This document shows, one piece after another, positions 1 through 5,117 of a DNA stretch of 5,117 nt. The notes under the pieces were generated by a model. That model saw only the letters and a program-made list of their open reading frames with translations, was not told where the DNA came from and searched no databases. Made by a program: the position numbers and the translations under genes. Origin of the DNA: Lachnospiraceae bacterium (GTDB lineage: Bacteria; Bacillota; Clostridia; Lachnospirales; Lachnospiraceae); NCBI GenBank assembly GCA_024699395.1, contig JAILPU010000241.1, positions 1 to 5,117 of the forward strand, written 5' to 3'. Position 1 is the first letter of the stretch, and every line of letters begins with the position of its first letter.

Positions 1-541
1 CCAGTTCAAAAGTGTAATCCTCGGGGATGGGATTTGTTTTATTAATAAGGATAAGTCTCCAGTCATCCTTTGAAAAGTCCGACATCACCAAAGCATCCGA
101 AGCGGACACTGTTTGCATGGGCGCAAAGGCATAATACTCCGTATACTCAAGTTCACTCATTCCGTCGTCTACAGGAAGCACTTCCAGATAGTCGTCATCG
201 GAGTCCTCAGTGGCAAAACCGTTGTAGGTAATGGGTTTTACTATCTGATCCTCATCCTGAGAAAGGAAAAGTCCGGTGTCTTTGGAATTAATGTTTACAA
301 CCGCCTCCTCTGAGGCATAGCTGGATAAATTCCAAAAGGAAATACTGGAAAAAATCCCTGCCATAAAGATACTTAAGAATAAAACGATAAGACGCTTTGT
401 ATTATTTAAACAGTAATTAAAAAAACGGGATATGAATGTAACAACTTGAATAAGTATGACACTCATCCCGTTTGAAAACTTATTTTTCCCGGAATGGGTA
501 AGAAGATAATGCCTTACCCTCTCCTCAACAGTTTTTTTCAT
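1..541 (-). CDS. Membrane-anchored M15B/VanY-type D-alanyl-D-alanine carboxypeptidase, N-terminal part (C-terminus beyond window)
   Basis: The frame is open from an ATG at 541-539 to the window edge, giving 180 residues without a stop; the gene continues past base 1. Residues 1-50 are basic and hydrophilic with one mildly hydrophobic stretch (about 27-41). Residues 51-70 (LIVLFLSIFMAGIFSSISFW) form a clear membrane segment, followed by an acidic, Ser/Thr-rich stalk (about 75-155). Residues 160-180 (DWRLILINKTNPIPEDYTFEL, split here as DWRLILINK then NPIPEDYTFEL) match the opening of the M15B peptidase domain of VanY-like enzymes, which remove the terminal D-Ala from peptidoglycan stem peptides outside the membrane. 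The zinc-binding His/Asp residues would lie beyond the window, so activity cannot be judged. The start follows the lactonase stop by 9 nt; its Shine-Dalgarno is weak (AAAGG about 13 nt upstream), suggesting translational coupling. No better start is seen: Met26 and Met60 have no SD and would lose part of the N-terminus. The family call is from recognised motif similarity. Confidence 0.85.
   Translation of the reverse strand, partial: MKKTVEERVRHYLLTHSGKNKFSNGMSVILIQVVTFISRFFNYCLNNTKRLIVLFLSIFMAGIFSSISFWNLSSYASEEAVVNINSKDTGLFLSQDEDQIVKPITYNGFATEDSDDDYLEVLPVDDGMSELEYTEYYAFAPMQTVSASDALVMSDFSKDDWRLILINKTNPIPEDYTFEL
423..473 (-). repeat. 9-bp perfect inverted repeat followed by a T-run inside the VanY-like gene
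   Basis: On the minus strand AAACGGGAT (473-465) and ATCCCGTTT (431-423) are perfect complements separated by 33 nt, and the second arm runs into seven consecutive T (425-419). In RNA this would be a hairpin followed by a U-run, like an intrinsic terminator with a large loop. It spans about codons 23-40 of the carboxypeptidase gene. The large loop and AU-rich half of the stem make strong termination doubtful. Confidence 0.4.
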
Positions 542-550
542 ATTGCGCGA

Positions 551-1597
551 TTAACCTTTAAGCTTATAGAAAACAATACAATTGGGAACATCCACAGGCA
601 TACTCTTACCATTCATAATAAGAGTGCCCGCTTCGGGATCCACCTTGAAAAACGACATATTGTTGGATTCATGGTTAAGGGAAACAAGGAATTTGTTGTT
701 GGGGAAAAGCATGGTATCCTTGGGATACTCTCCGCTTATAGGCAAAGTAAATATCTTTGTCAAAAATCCCTTCTCCTGATCCACACTGTAAAGAGTAACG
801 GAATTGTCACCGGCATTTGAGGTTACAAGATATTTGTAATCCTCTGAAAAACTAAGTGCGCTGGCGGCATTTCCTTTATAGGTTCCGATGGTGGGAACGG
901 TCTGAATCTTCTCGAAATAGGGAAGATCGTTTTTTATAGTGTATTCGTAGACATCAATAAAGCACTTGAACTCATGAACTATGTATACAAATTTTCCGTT
1001 TTTGGAGAATTTAACATGTCTGGGAGCGGACTCAATCTCGCTTCTTATAACGTCAACAATCTTAACCTTTCCCTTCTCATGGTCAAGCTTGTAAACATTA
1101 ATATGATCCTGTCCCTGATCTGTAACAAGCAAAAACCTGTTATCATGAGTCATTTTGGCACAGTTTATATGAGGTCTGGAGTTTCTCTCAACGATGGTTC
1201 CCAAGCCTTTGTGATATACCTCATCGGTAATCTCACCGATAACGCCGTCCCTAAGTCTTAACACCGTAAGCTTTCCGTCATGATATCCCGCAACGAAAAG
1301 AAAGGAATCGGTATAATCGCTGGAAACATAGCAGCCTCTCATGCCGTTGATGGAAGCATGACTCAAAATGGAAAGACTTCCGTCGCTTTCAATTTTGTAG
1401 GATTCAACCCCTGCATCCGTAATGGAAAAAAGATATTTTCTGTTGTGAGAAATTGAAACGTAGGAGGAATTGGTTATCTCCACCTGACATTTCTCCTTAA
1501 AGCTTCCCTTTTCCATATCAACGTCATATATTTTAATACCATGATTGTCTCCCTGGGTATATGTGGAGACATATGCAACAAACTTATCCTTAGTCAC
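551..1597 (-). CDS. Lactonase-family seven-bladed beta-propeller protein (6-phosphogluconolactonase/YkgB-like), divergent
   Basis: The protein is 348 residues, the usual length of the PF10282 lactonase family. Members fold as seven-bladed propellers; characterised ones hydrolyse 6-phosphogluconolactone in the pentose phosphate pathway, but many are uncharacterised. The start VAYVSTYTQGDNHGIKIYDVD is the typical first blade, and repeated blades of the form 'N.kyLf.....V..Y.vd.e.G.l' run to the end. There is no signal peptide, so it is probably cytoplasmic. The APRH (191-194) and HEF (208-210) segments keep the family Arg193 and Glu209. Family-typical His in the PHxH/CHSA segment is Asn145 (PHIN, 142-145), the usual NRG is NAG (261-263), and the usual late-blade PR is PK (292-293). 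The start codon is GTG, set by GGAGGT 7 nt upstream inside the preceding gene; it overlaps that gene by 8 nt (GTGACTAA). Fold assignment is firm; enzymatic function is uncertain because of the substitutions. Confidence 0.88.
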   Translation of the reverse strand: MTKDKFVAYVSTYTQGDNHGIKIYDVDMEKGSFKEKCQVEITNSSYVSISHNRKYLFSITDAGVESYKIESDGSLSILSHASINGMRGCYVSSDYTDSFLFVAGYHDGKLTVLRLRDGVIGEITDEVYHKGLGTIVERNSRPHINCAKMTHDNRFLLVTDQGQDHINVYKLDHEKGKVKIVDVIRSEIESAPRHVKFSKNGKFVYIVHEFKCFIDVYEYTIKNDLPYFEKIQTVPTIGTYKGNAASALSFSEDYKYLVTSNAGDNSVTLYSVDQEKGFLTKIFTLPISGEYPKDTMLFPNNKFLVSLNHESNNMSFFKVDPEAGTLIMNGKSMPVDVPNCIVFYKLKG

Positions 1598-3449
1598 TCT
1601 GACTACCTCCGGATCTTTCTTTTGAACTTATAAAAATATCAACTGTTCTGGGCAAAACTTTGAAATCTTCACGCTGTCCCTCATCCTTTTTCGCAAAGGA
1701 TTTATCGGTGGAAATAACCTTTTTCCATACGTACCCCTTGGGAAGTTTGGGAAGGCCGAATTCATGTTTTTCCCAGTGCATATTGAATGCTATATAAATA
1801 TTATTGCTTGAACCGTCAATCTTATCGGAAGCGTATTTGGAACAAAGCATAACTCCCAGATGGCGGATGTAATACTCCGTGTAAACTCTCCATGCACTGT
1901 CGGAATGGAAAGAAAGATCGGGGAATCCCACGGACTTGTAATCCGTAAGTTTCATCTCCTCCGGCATATGAAGAATCTTTCTTTTCTTTCTGAAGGAAAC
2001 CATTTTGGTAAAGAACTCATAATATTCTTTGTTCTTTTCCATATCTCCCCAGTTAAGCCAGGTAACGAGATTATCCTGACAGTAGGGATTGTTGTTACCT
2101 TTCTGACTGTTTGCGAATTCATCTCCCATAAAAATAAGTGGAGCAGACTGAGAAAGCATCAAAAAGCATACCGCATTTTTATACTGCTTAAGGCGAAGCT
2201 CCTTTATCTTTTTTCGGGAGCTCTCTCCCTCAACGCCGCAGTTCCAGGAACAATTGTAATCGTTTCCGTCGTAATTGTCCTCTCCGTTAGCTTCATTGTG
2301 CTTATATTCATAAACACTTAAATCTCTGAGAGTAAATCCGTAGTAATTGGAAAGATAATGAATGCTTCCTGTCATTTTGGGATTGTATTTAAACTGTTCC
2401 GTAAAGGCCAGAATCATGTTTTCGTCGCCCTTAAGGAATCGTCTTGCCACATACAGATAGTCATCCTTGTACTCCGCAAGGGTTCTTACCTTGGGATTTT
2501 TGCCCCGATACAAAGAATCGGCATCGAAACCGTAGTACCAAATCTTGGTGTCCGCAAGAAAAGGATTCTTAATTATCTCATTGATAATAATATTGTCACC
2601 CATAAGGTGAAAACCATCGATGTGATATTCATTAACCCAATATGTCAATATTTCGGGAATATGAAGAGCATCCTCTCCCTTGGGGAAATAAAACTGCATC
2701 ACCACTTCTATCCCCGCTTCATGAAAGGCCTTGACCATATCCTTAAATTCATTGACAGGGTCATTAACTGAATAAGAAGTTTTCGGGGTAAAATAGTAAC
2801 CCGCGGTATATCCCCAGTAATTAAGCTTTACAGATGGCTGCTTTTTGTAATCCTCCATGGCTTCATCCATGGTCACAGGTTCATCCACGCCTTCTCTGTA
2901 TAATTCATTGAAATCATAAGCGGGCTGAAGTTCAACAATGTTCACTCCCAGCTCTTTAAGATAAGGAATTTTTTCAATAACTCCAAGAAAGGTTCCGTTA
3001 TATTTAACCCCCGAAGATTTATGAGCGGTAAAGCCTCTTACATGCATACAGTAAACAAAGGCTTCATCGTACGTTATACCGGGGCGTTTATCCTCTCCCC
3101 AGTCAAAATCGTCGTTTTTAAAAATTGCAAGATTCTCTTCCGGTTTTCTCTTCTTTGCGTATCTTGCCGGTGACAGAAATGCTCTTGCATATTTGTCGCA
3201 TACGGTATTGGATCCGTCATAAAAAGCATAGGCGATTTTATCGGGATCGTACCCATGGGTTACAAGGTAATGGACATTTCCCCTTCTGTTCTCTTTTTCA
3301 AAGGGAATTTTGTCTATCCTTTCTTTAGTTTTTCTGTCATAAATCAGAACACCGCATCTGTCCGTGGGGGAAACATATGTAAATACAATATGCTTTCCGT
3401 GAACATATGAAAGTGGCAGATTATGGGGCAAAAGAGTCTGGGAAACCAT
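1590..3449 (-). CDS. Isoamylase/GlgX-like GH13-family protein lacking catalytic residues (probable pseudoenzyme)
   Basis: 619 residues, no signal peptide, so probably cytoplasmic. Residues about 12-92 resemble the CBM48/early-set domain in front of debranching enzymes; about 125-480 form the TIM-barrel region; about 500-610 the C-terminal sheet domain. Kept GlgX/isoamylase hallmarks are LGVNIVELQPAYDF (167-180), YWGY (211-214), KHNEANGEDN (383-392), SWNCGVEG (401-408), MGDEF (441-445) and GNNNPYCQDN (451-460). The active site is gone: region I is VMQFYFPKG (250-258) where VLDVVYNHT is expected; region II is DGFHLM (278-283), nucleophile Asp replaced by Met283 and the Arg by His281; region III is KIWYYGFD (302-309), acid/base Glu replaced by Tyr306; region IV is NYYGFT (368-373), His-Asp replaced by Tyr369-Tyr370. 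The region I-II loop is only about 14 residues instead of roughly 60. Debranching activity is therefore not expected; a glucan-binding, scaffold or regulatory role is inferred by analogy with plant ISA2, a non-catalytic isoamylase subunit. ATG start with AGGAG 6 nt upstream. First gene of the operon. Confidence 0.9.
   Translation of the reverse strand: MVSQTLLPHNLPLSYVHGKHIVFTYVSPTDRCGVLIYDRKTKERIDKIPFEKENRRGNVHYLVTHGYDPDKIAYAFYDGSNTVCDKYARAFLSPARYAKKRKPEENLAIFKNDDFDWGEDKRPGITYDEAFVYCMHVRGFTAHKSSGVKYNGTFLGVIEKIPYLKELGVNIVELQPAYDFNELYREGVDEPVTMDEAMEDYKKQPSVKLNYWGYTAGYYFTPKTSYSVNDPVNEFKDMVKAFHEAGIEVVMQFYFPKGEDALHIPEILTYWVNEYHIDGFHLMGDNIIINEIIKNPFLADTKIWYYGFDADSLYRGKNPKVRTLAEYKDDYLYVARRFLKGDENMILAFTEQFKYNPKMTGSIHYLSNYYGFTLRDLSVYEYKHNEANGEDNYDGNDYNCSWNCGVEGESSRKKIKELRLKQYKNAVCFLMLSQSAPLIFMGDEFANSQKGNNNPYCQDNLVTWLNWGDMEKNKEYYEFFTKMVSFRKKRKILHMPEEMKLTDYKSVGFPDLSFHSDSAWRVYTEYYIRHLGVMLCSKYASDKIDGSSNNIYIAFNMHWEKHEFGLPKLPKGYVWKKVISTDKSFAKKDEGQREDFKVLPRTVDIFISSKERSGGSQSD
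1605..1610 (-). promoter_or_regulatory. RBS deciding the GTG start of the lactonase gene
   Basis: GGAGGT on the minus strand lies within the last codons of the GlgX-like gene, 7 nt before the GTG at 1597. It fixes a non-ATG start that overlaps the upstream stop codon by 8 nt, a layout typical of translational coupling. Confidence 0.8.
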
Positions 3450-3455
3450 GAAGTT

Positions 3456-3460
3456 CTCCT
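3456..3460 (-). promoter_or_regulatory. RBS of the GlgX-like gene
   Basis: AGGAG on the minus strand lies 6 nt upstream of the ATG at 3449, supporting this start. An upstream ATG in the leader (ATGCGATGA) closes after two codons. Confidence 0.75.
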
Positions 3461-3479
3461 CATCGCATTAATCCTACTT

Positions 3480-3508
3480 ATTTTAATATTAATTTAAGGC
3501 TATTGCAA
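3480..3508 (-). promoter_or_regulatory. Predicted sigma-A promoter of the GlgX-like/lactonase/VanY operon
   Basis: On the minus strand TTGCAA (3508-3503) is followed after 17 nt by TAAAAT (3485-3480, 5 of 6 to TATAAT). Start of transcription is expected near 3473, giving a leader of about 24 nt before the ATG at 3449. A 10-bp palindrome TTAATATTAA (3483-3492) overlaps the -10 box and could be an operator, but in such AT-rich DNA it may be chance. Confidence 0.55.
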
Positions 3509-3531
3509 GAAGTATTAACAAACATTATACT
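3503..3531 (+). promoter_or_regulatory. Predicted sigma-A promoter of the DUF1292 gene
   Basis: TTGCAA (3503-3508, 4 of 6 to TTGACA) is followed after exactly 17 nt by TATACT (3526-3531, 5 of 6 to TATAAT). Transcription would start near 3538, leaving a leader of about 25 nt that holds the RBS. The -35 box is self-complementary and shared with the opposite promoter. Confidence 0.6.
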
Positions 3532-3551
3532 TAAGAAAAATATACGAAAAC

Positions 3552-3558
3552 GGGAGGT
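3552..3558 (+). promoter_or_regulatory. RBS of the DUF1292 gene
   Basis: GGGAGGT ends 4 nt before the ATG at 3563 (5 nt from the GGAGG core). It decides the start against a longer TTG-initiated reading from 3503. Confidence 0.75.
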
Positions 3559-3562
3559 ACCC

Positions 3563-3880
3563 ATGGCAAAAAGCAAAAAAACAAACGAAGATGAGGATAT
3601 GACTGTTGATATAGAATTGGAGGACGGTCGCACCATTAACTGTAACATAATAACCATTCTCACCGTTGAGGGAAGGGATTATATTGCCCTTTATCCCAAC
3701 AATTACACTTCAGAAGACGGCGAGGAGGAAGTATGGTTCTACCGTTACAGTGAAAATGAGAAGGATCCCAATGAAGAACCTGTTCTCGATTACATCGAAG
3801 ACGATGAGGAATACGAGAAAGTTATAGATGCTTACGATGAATTCCTTGACAATTGCGAATTTGATATGATGGATGACTGA
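3563..3880 (+). CDS. DUF1292 family acidic small protein (YrzB-like)
   Basis: 105 residues starting at the ATG at 3563, chosen because GGGAGGT (3552-3558) sits just upstream. Longer in-frame reading back to a TTG at 3503 is rejected because that codon lies in the predicted -35 box. The pattern 'VDIELEDGRTINCNIITILTVEGRDYIALYP' (about 15-45, quoted in part), then EEEVWFYRYSE (54-64) and DDEEYEKVIDAYDEFL (80-95) matches DUF1292 (PF06949): a strand-rich core ending in an acidic D/E-E-x-x-x-V helix. The protein is very acidic throughout. Function of the family is not known; members are common in Firmicutes, often next to the RuvX-type gene yrrK in Bacillus, which is not the context here. It is transcribed divergently from the GlgX-like operon, from its own promoter, and converges with the helicase gene with 5 nt between stop codons. 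Confidence 0.88.
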   Translation: MAKSKKTNEDEDMTVDIELEDGRTINCNIITILTVEGRDYIALYPNNYTSEDGEEEVWFYRYSENEKDPNEEPVLDYIEDDEEYEKVIDAYDEFLDNCEFDMMDD

Positions 3881-3888
3881 TGCAGTCA
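3874..3888. repeat. 6-bp hairpin spanning both convergent stop codons
   Basis: TGACTG and CAGTCA flank a 3-nt loop (ATG), and this 15-nt palindrome contains the last base pairs of both the DUF1292 and helicase genes, including both TGA stops. It has no T-run on either side, so it does not look like a standard intrinsic terminator. Confidence 0.4.
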
Positions 3889-5117
3889 AAGATCTCTTAA
3901 AAATCTTGATTTAAATCTGGGGCGACTTGGTGTACCTGTTACATACATGAGCCCCAGTTCTTTTTTGGCTCTTGTCATCCCCACATAGAAAATCCGTCTC
4001 TCCTCCTCCACTGTTTTATCATCGGGCATAACCCCTTTTGGAAAAACTTTTTCATTGCAGTCGGGAATAAAAACTCTGTCATATTCAAGTCCTTTAGCCC
4101 CATGAACCGTGGATAGATTAACCTTTACATTGCTGTCGTTAAAGCCTTCACCGTAATCAAACATGGATTTCTCCCATTTATCCACATCTTCTTCAGTGGA
4201 GGCTTCTTTCATAAGAAGATTCATAATATCCTCATACTCAAAAAAATCATTCATATCATGACAATACTTTTCCCTTATATATTCCCAAAGCCCCACTTTT
4301 CTTAATGTAAAATTTATCCCGTTCTTTATATTAACTTCACCTATAAACAAAAGATCTTTGATAAGGGTGTTGATGTTTTTGGCGACTTTTTTACCAAACT
4401 CCTCTTGATTGTTCTCATAAAAAGCTTTTGTTTCACATAAATTGATATAATTCTTCCCCTTAATCCTTACATTTCCCTTCATGGAAACAGAAGAAATATA
4501 CCTGTTTGGCTTATTTACAATCCTGCAAAGCCATGCTCTTTCAGCAAGGATTTCCCCATCTCTTATATAAAGCCCCTTTGCGGTTTTAATATAAGCGATA
4601 ACATCCTTCACAGCATCTCTGTCATTAAGTTTCCCCGTCCTTTGTTTCAGATTAAACCTTACTCCCTGCCGTCTTAAAATACAGGCCGCACATTGGAGAT
4701 AGGAATTGGTTCTGAAAAGAATACCCACCTCATCTTCGGGATTATCATGAACTATATTTTTTATTTTTTCTGCCAGTACCCTGTACTGAATATCTCTTGT
4801 CTCGTAAACCTCAATATTAAACAGACCTCCCTGCTCCTTGGCCTTTAGATTTTTGCCGAATCTTTCCCTGTTATCCCCCACCATTTTAAGGGCTTTTGAT
4901 ACAAGTATTCCGGGGCATCTGTAATTGGTCTCAAGTTTAATAACATCAGCTTTATAATCCTTTGCAAATTCCTTTAATATCAAGGGATTTGTTCCTCTGA
5001 ATCCGTAAATTGCCTGATCGTCATCTCCCACTGCAAATATAACACTCCCCTTCGCAGTAAGCTTTTTAAGAGCTCTATACTGTAAAGGATTGATATCCTG
5101 AAACTCATCTATAAGAA
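3886..5117 (-). CDS. UvrD/PcrA/Rep-type superfamily 1A DNA helicase, C-terminal part (start beyond window)
   Basis: ATP-dependent 3'-5' helicase fragment of 409 complete codons; the frame runs open through base 5115 to the window edge, so the Walker A region and true start lie outside. Numbering from base 5115: motif II LIDEFQD (1-7), motif III GDDDQAIYGFRG (30-41), motif IV LETNYRCP (61-68), IVa GILFRTNSY (131-139), motif V STVHGAKGLEYDRVFIP (about 335-351), motif VI EEERRIFYVGMTRAKKEL (370-387). All key residues visible (DE of motif II, Q and R of motif III, YR of IV, RR and R of VI) are intact, so it looks active. The protein ends at SRFLRDL, where PcrA and UvrD continue with a roughly 80-100 residue linker and Tudor-like domain that contacts RNA polymerase; this suggests an accessory rather than the housekeeping helicase. 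An internal GTG at 5031 is not a start because it codes for Val in the conserved AVGDDDQ segment. Confidence 0.93.
   Translation of the reverse strand, partial: LIDEFQDINPLQYRALKKLTAKGSVIFAVGDDDQAIYGFRGTNPLILKEFAKDYKADVIKLETNYRCPGILVSKALKMVGDNRERFGKNLKAKEQGGLFNIEVYETRDIQYRVLAEKIKNIVHDNPEDEVGILFRTNSYLQCAACILRRQGVRFNLKQRTGKLNDRDAVKDVIAYIKTAKGLYIRDGEILAERAWLCRIVNKPNRYISSVSMKGNVRIKGKNYINLCETKAFYENNQEEFGKKVAKNINTLIKDLLFIGEVNIKNGINFTLRKVGLWEYIREKYCHDMNDFFEYEDIMNLLMKEASTEEDVDKWEKSMFDYGEGFNDSNVKVNLSTVHGAKGLEYDRVFIPDCNEKVFPKGVMPDDKTVEEERRIFYVGMTRAKKELGLMYVTGTPSRPRFKSRFLRDL

Noticed and set aside
113..313. Plus-strand 66-codon frame
   Set aside because: Antisense to the VanY-like gene, which reads as one continuous frame with a membrane segment and M15B motif.
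518..526. Strong SD-like GAGGAGAGG at codons 6-8 of the VanY-like gene as an internal start signal
   Set aside because: No ATG, GTG or TTG in frame follows at a usable distance; it simply encodes Glu-Glu-Arg.
494..1261. Plus-strand open frames at 494-820, 582-779 and 974-1261
   Set aside because: They lie antisense to the lactonase gene, show no recognisable family pattern and have no convincing RBS.
1860..2771. Plus-strand open frames at 1860-2321 (153 codons) and 2358-2771 (137 codons)
   Set aside because: Antisense to the GlgX-like gene, whose protein has clear family motifs throughout; the plus-strand products look like antisense translations with no domain features.
3074..3256. Minus-strand 60-codon frame inside the GlgX-like gene, and the plus-strand frame at 3125-3328
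   Set aside because: Both are alternative-frame shadows of the N-terminal CBM48-like domain coding region.
1590..3449. GlgX-like gene as a decaying pseudogene
   Set aside because: No stop codon or frameshift in 619 codons, non-catalytic family motifs well conserved, good RBS and promoter, and coupling to the next gene; selective loss of only the active site argues for a pseudoenzyme instead.
3512..3530. Imperfect inverted repeat GTATTAAC/CATTATAC as an operator in the DUF1292 promoter spacer
   Set aside because: Only five of eight positions pair; expected by chance in AT-rich DNA.
3503..3562. Longer DUF1292 reading from a TTG at 3503, adding 20 residues
   Set aside because: The extra residues do not resemble the family, the codon lies in the predicted -35 box, and a strong RBS sits just before the ATG at 3563.
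5029..5031. GTG at 5031 as the helicase start
   Set aside because: The frame continues upstream to the window edge and encodes the Walker B segment LIDEFQD; the GTG is the Val before GDDDQAIYGFRG.

Overview
The window reads as chromosomal DNA from a low-GC Gram-positive anaerobe, most likely a clostridial Lachnospiraceae-type bacterium. This is an inference from five things: an AT-rich base composition, strong GGAGG-type ribosome binding sites, a DUF1292 acidic small protein, a cytoplasmic isoamylase/GlgX-like protein, and a VanY-type D,D-carboxypeptidase. No RNA genes, CRISPR arrays, insertion sequences or attachment sites were seen. The window is almost fully coding.

Layout. On the minus strand, reading from about 3480 down to 1, lies a tight three-gene operon. 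It holds an isoamylase/GlgX-like GH13-fold protein (3449-1590), a seven-bladed-propeller lactonase-family protein (1597-551, GTG start, overlapping the first gene by 8 nt), and the N-terminal 180 residues of a membrane-anchored M15B/VanY D-alanyl-D-alanine carboxypeptidase (541 down to the window edge, 9 nt after the lactonase stop). Divergent to the operon, on the plus strand, is a 105-residue DUF1292 protein (3563-3880). Converging on it, with only 5 nt between the stop codons, is the C-terminal 409 residues of a UvrD/PcrA-type superfamily 1A helicase (5117-3886, minus strand), whose start lies outside the window.

The main discovery is the first operon gene. It is unmistakably derived from the GlgX/isoamylase branch of GH13: the CBM48-like N-terminal domain, the YWGY segment, the KHNEANGEDN loop and the GNNNxYCQDN loop are all kept. 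Yet every catalytic position readable by motif alignment is replaced: nucleophile Asp to Met283, acid/base Glu to Tyr306, transition-state Asp to Tyr370, and the region I Asp and Asn-His pair to Gln252 and Pro256-Lys257. The loop between regions I and II, which carries domain B, is also cut to about 14 residues. With an intact 619-codon frame and a good RBS, this looks like a maintained pseudoenzyme rather than a decaying gene. The lactonase next to it also departs from its family at several normally conserved positions. A working hypothesis is that the operon encodes a glucan-binding or sensing module with a propeller partner and a cell-wall enzyme, rather than classical glycogen degradation.

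The 113-nt divergent intergenic region holds a second notable structure. A single self-complementary TTGCAA hexamer (3503-3508) is correctly placed, with exactly 17-nt spacers on both sides, to be the shared -35 box of back-to-back promoters for the pseudoenzyme operon and the DUF1292 gene.
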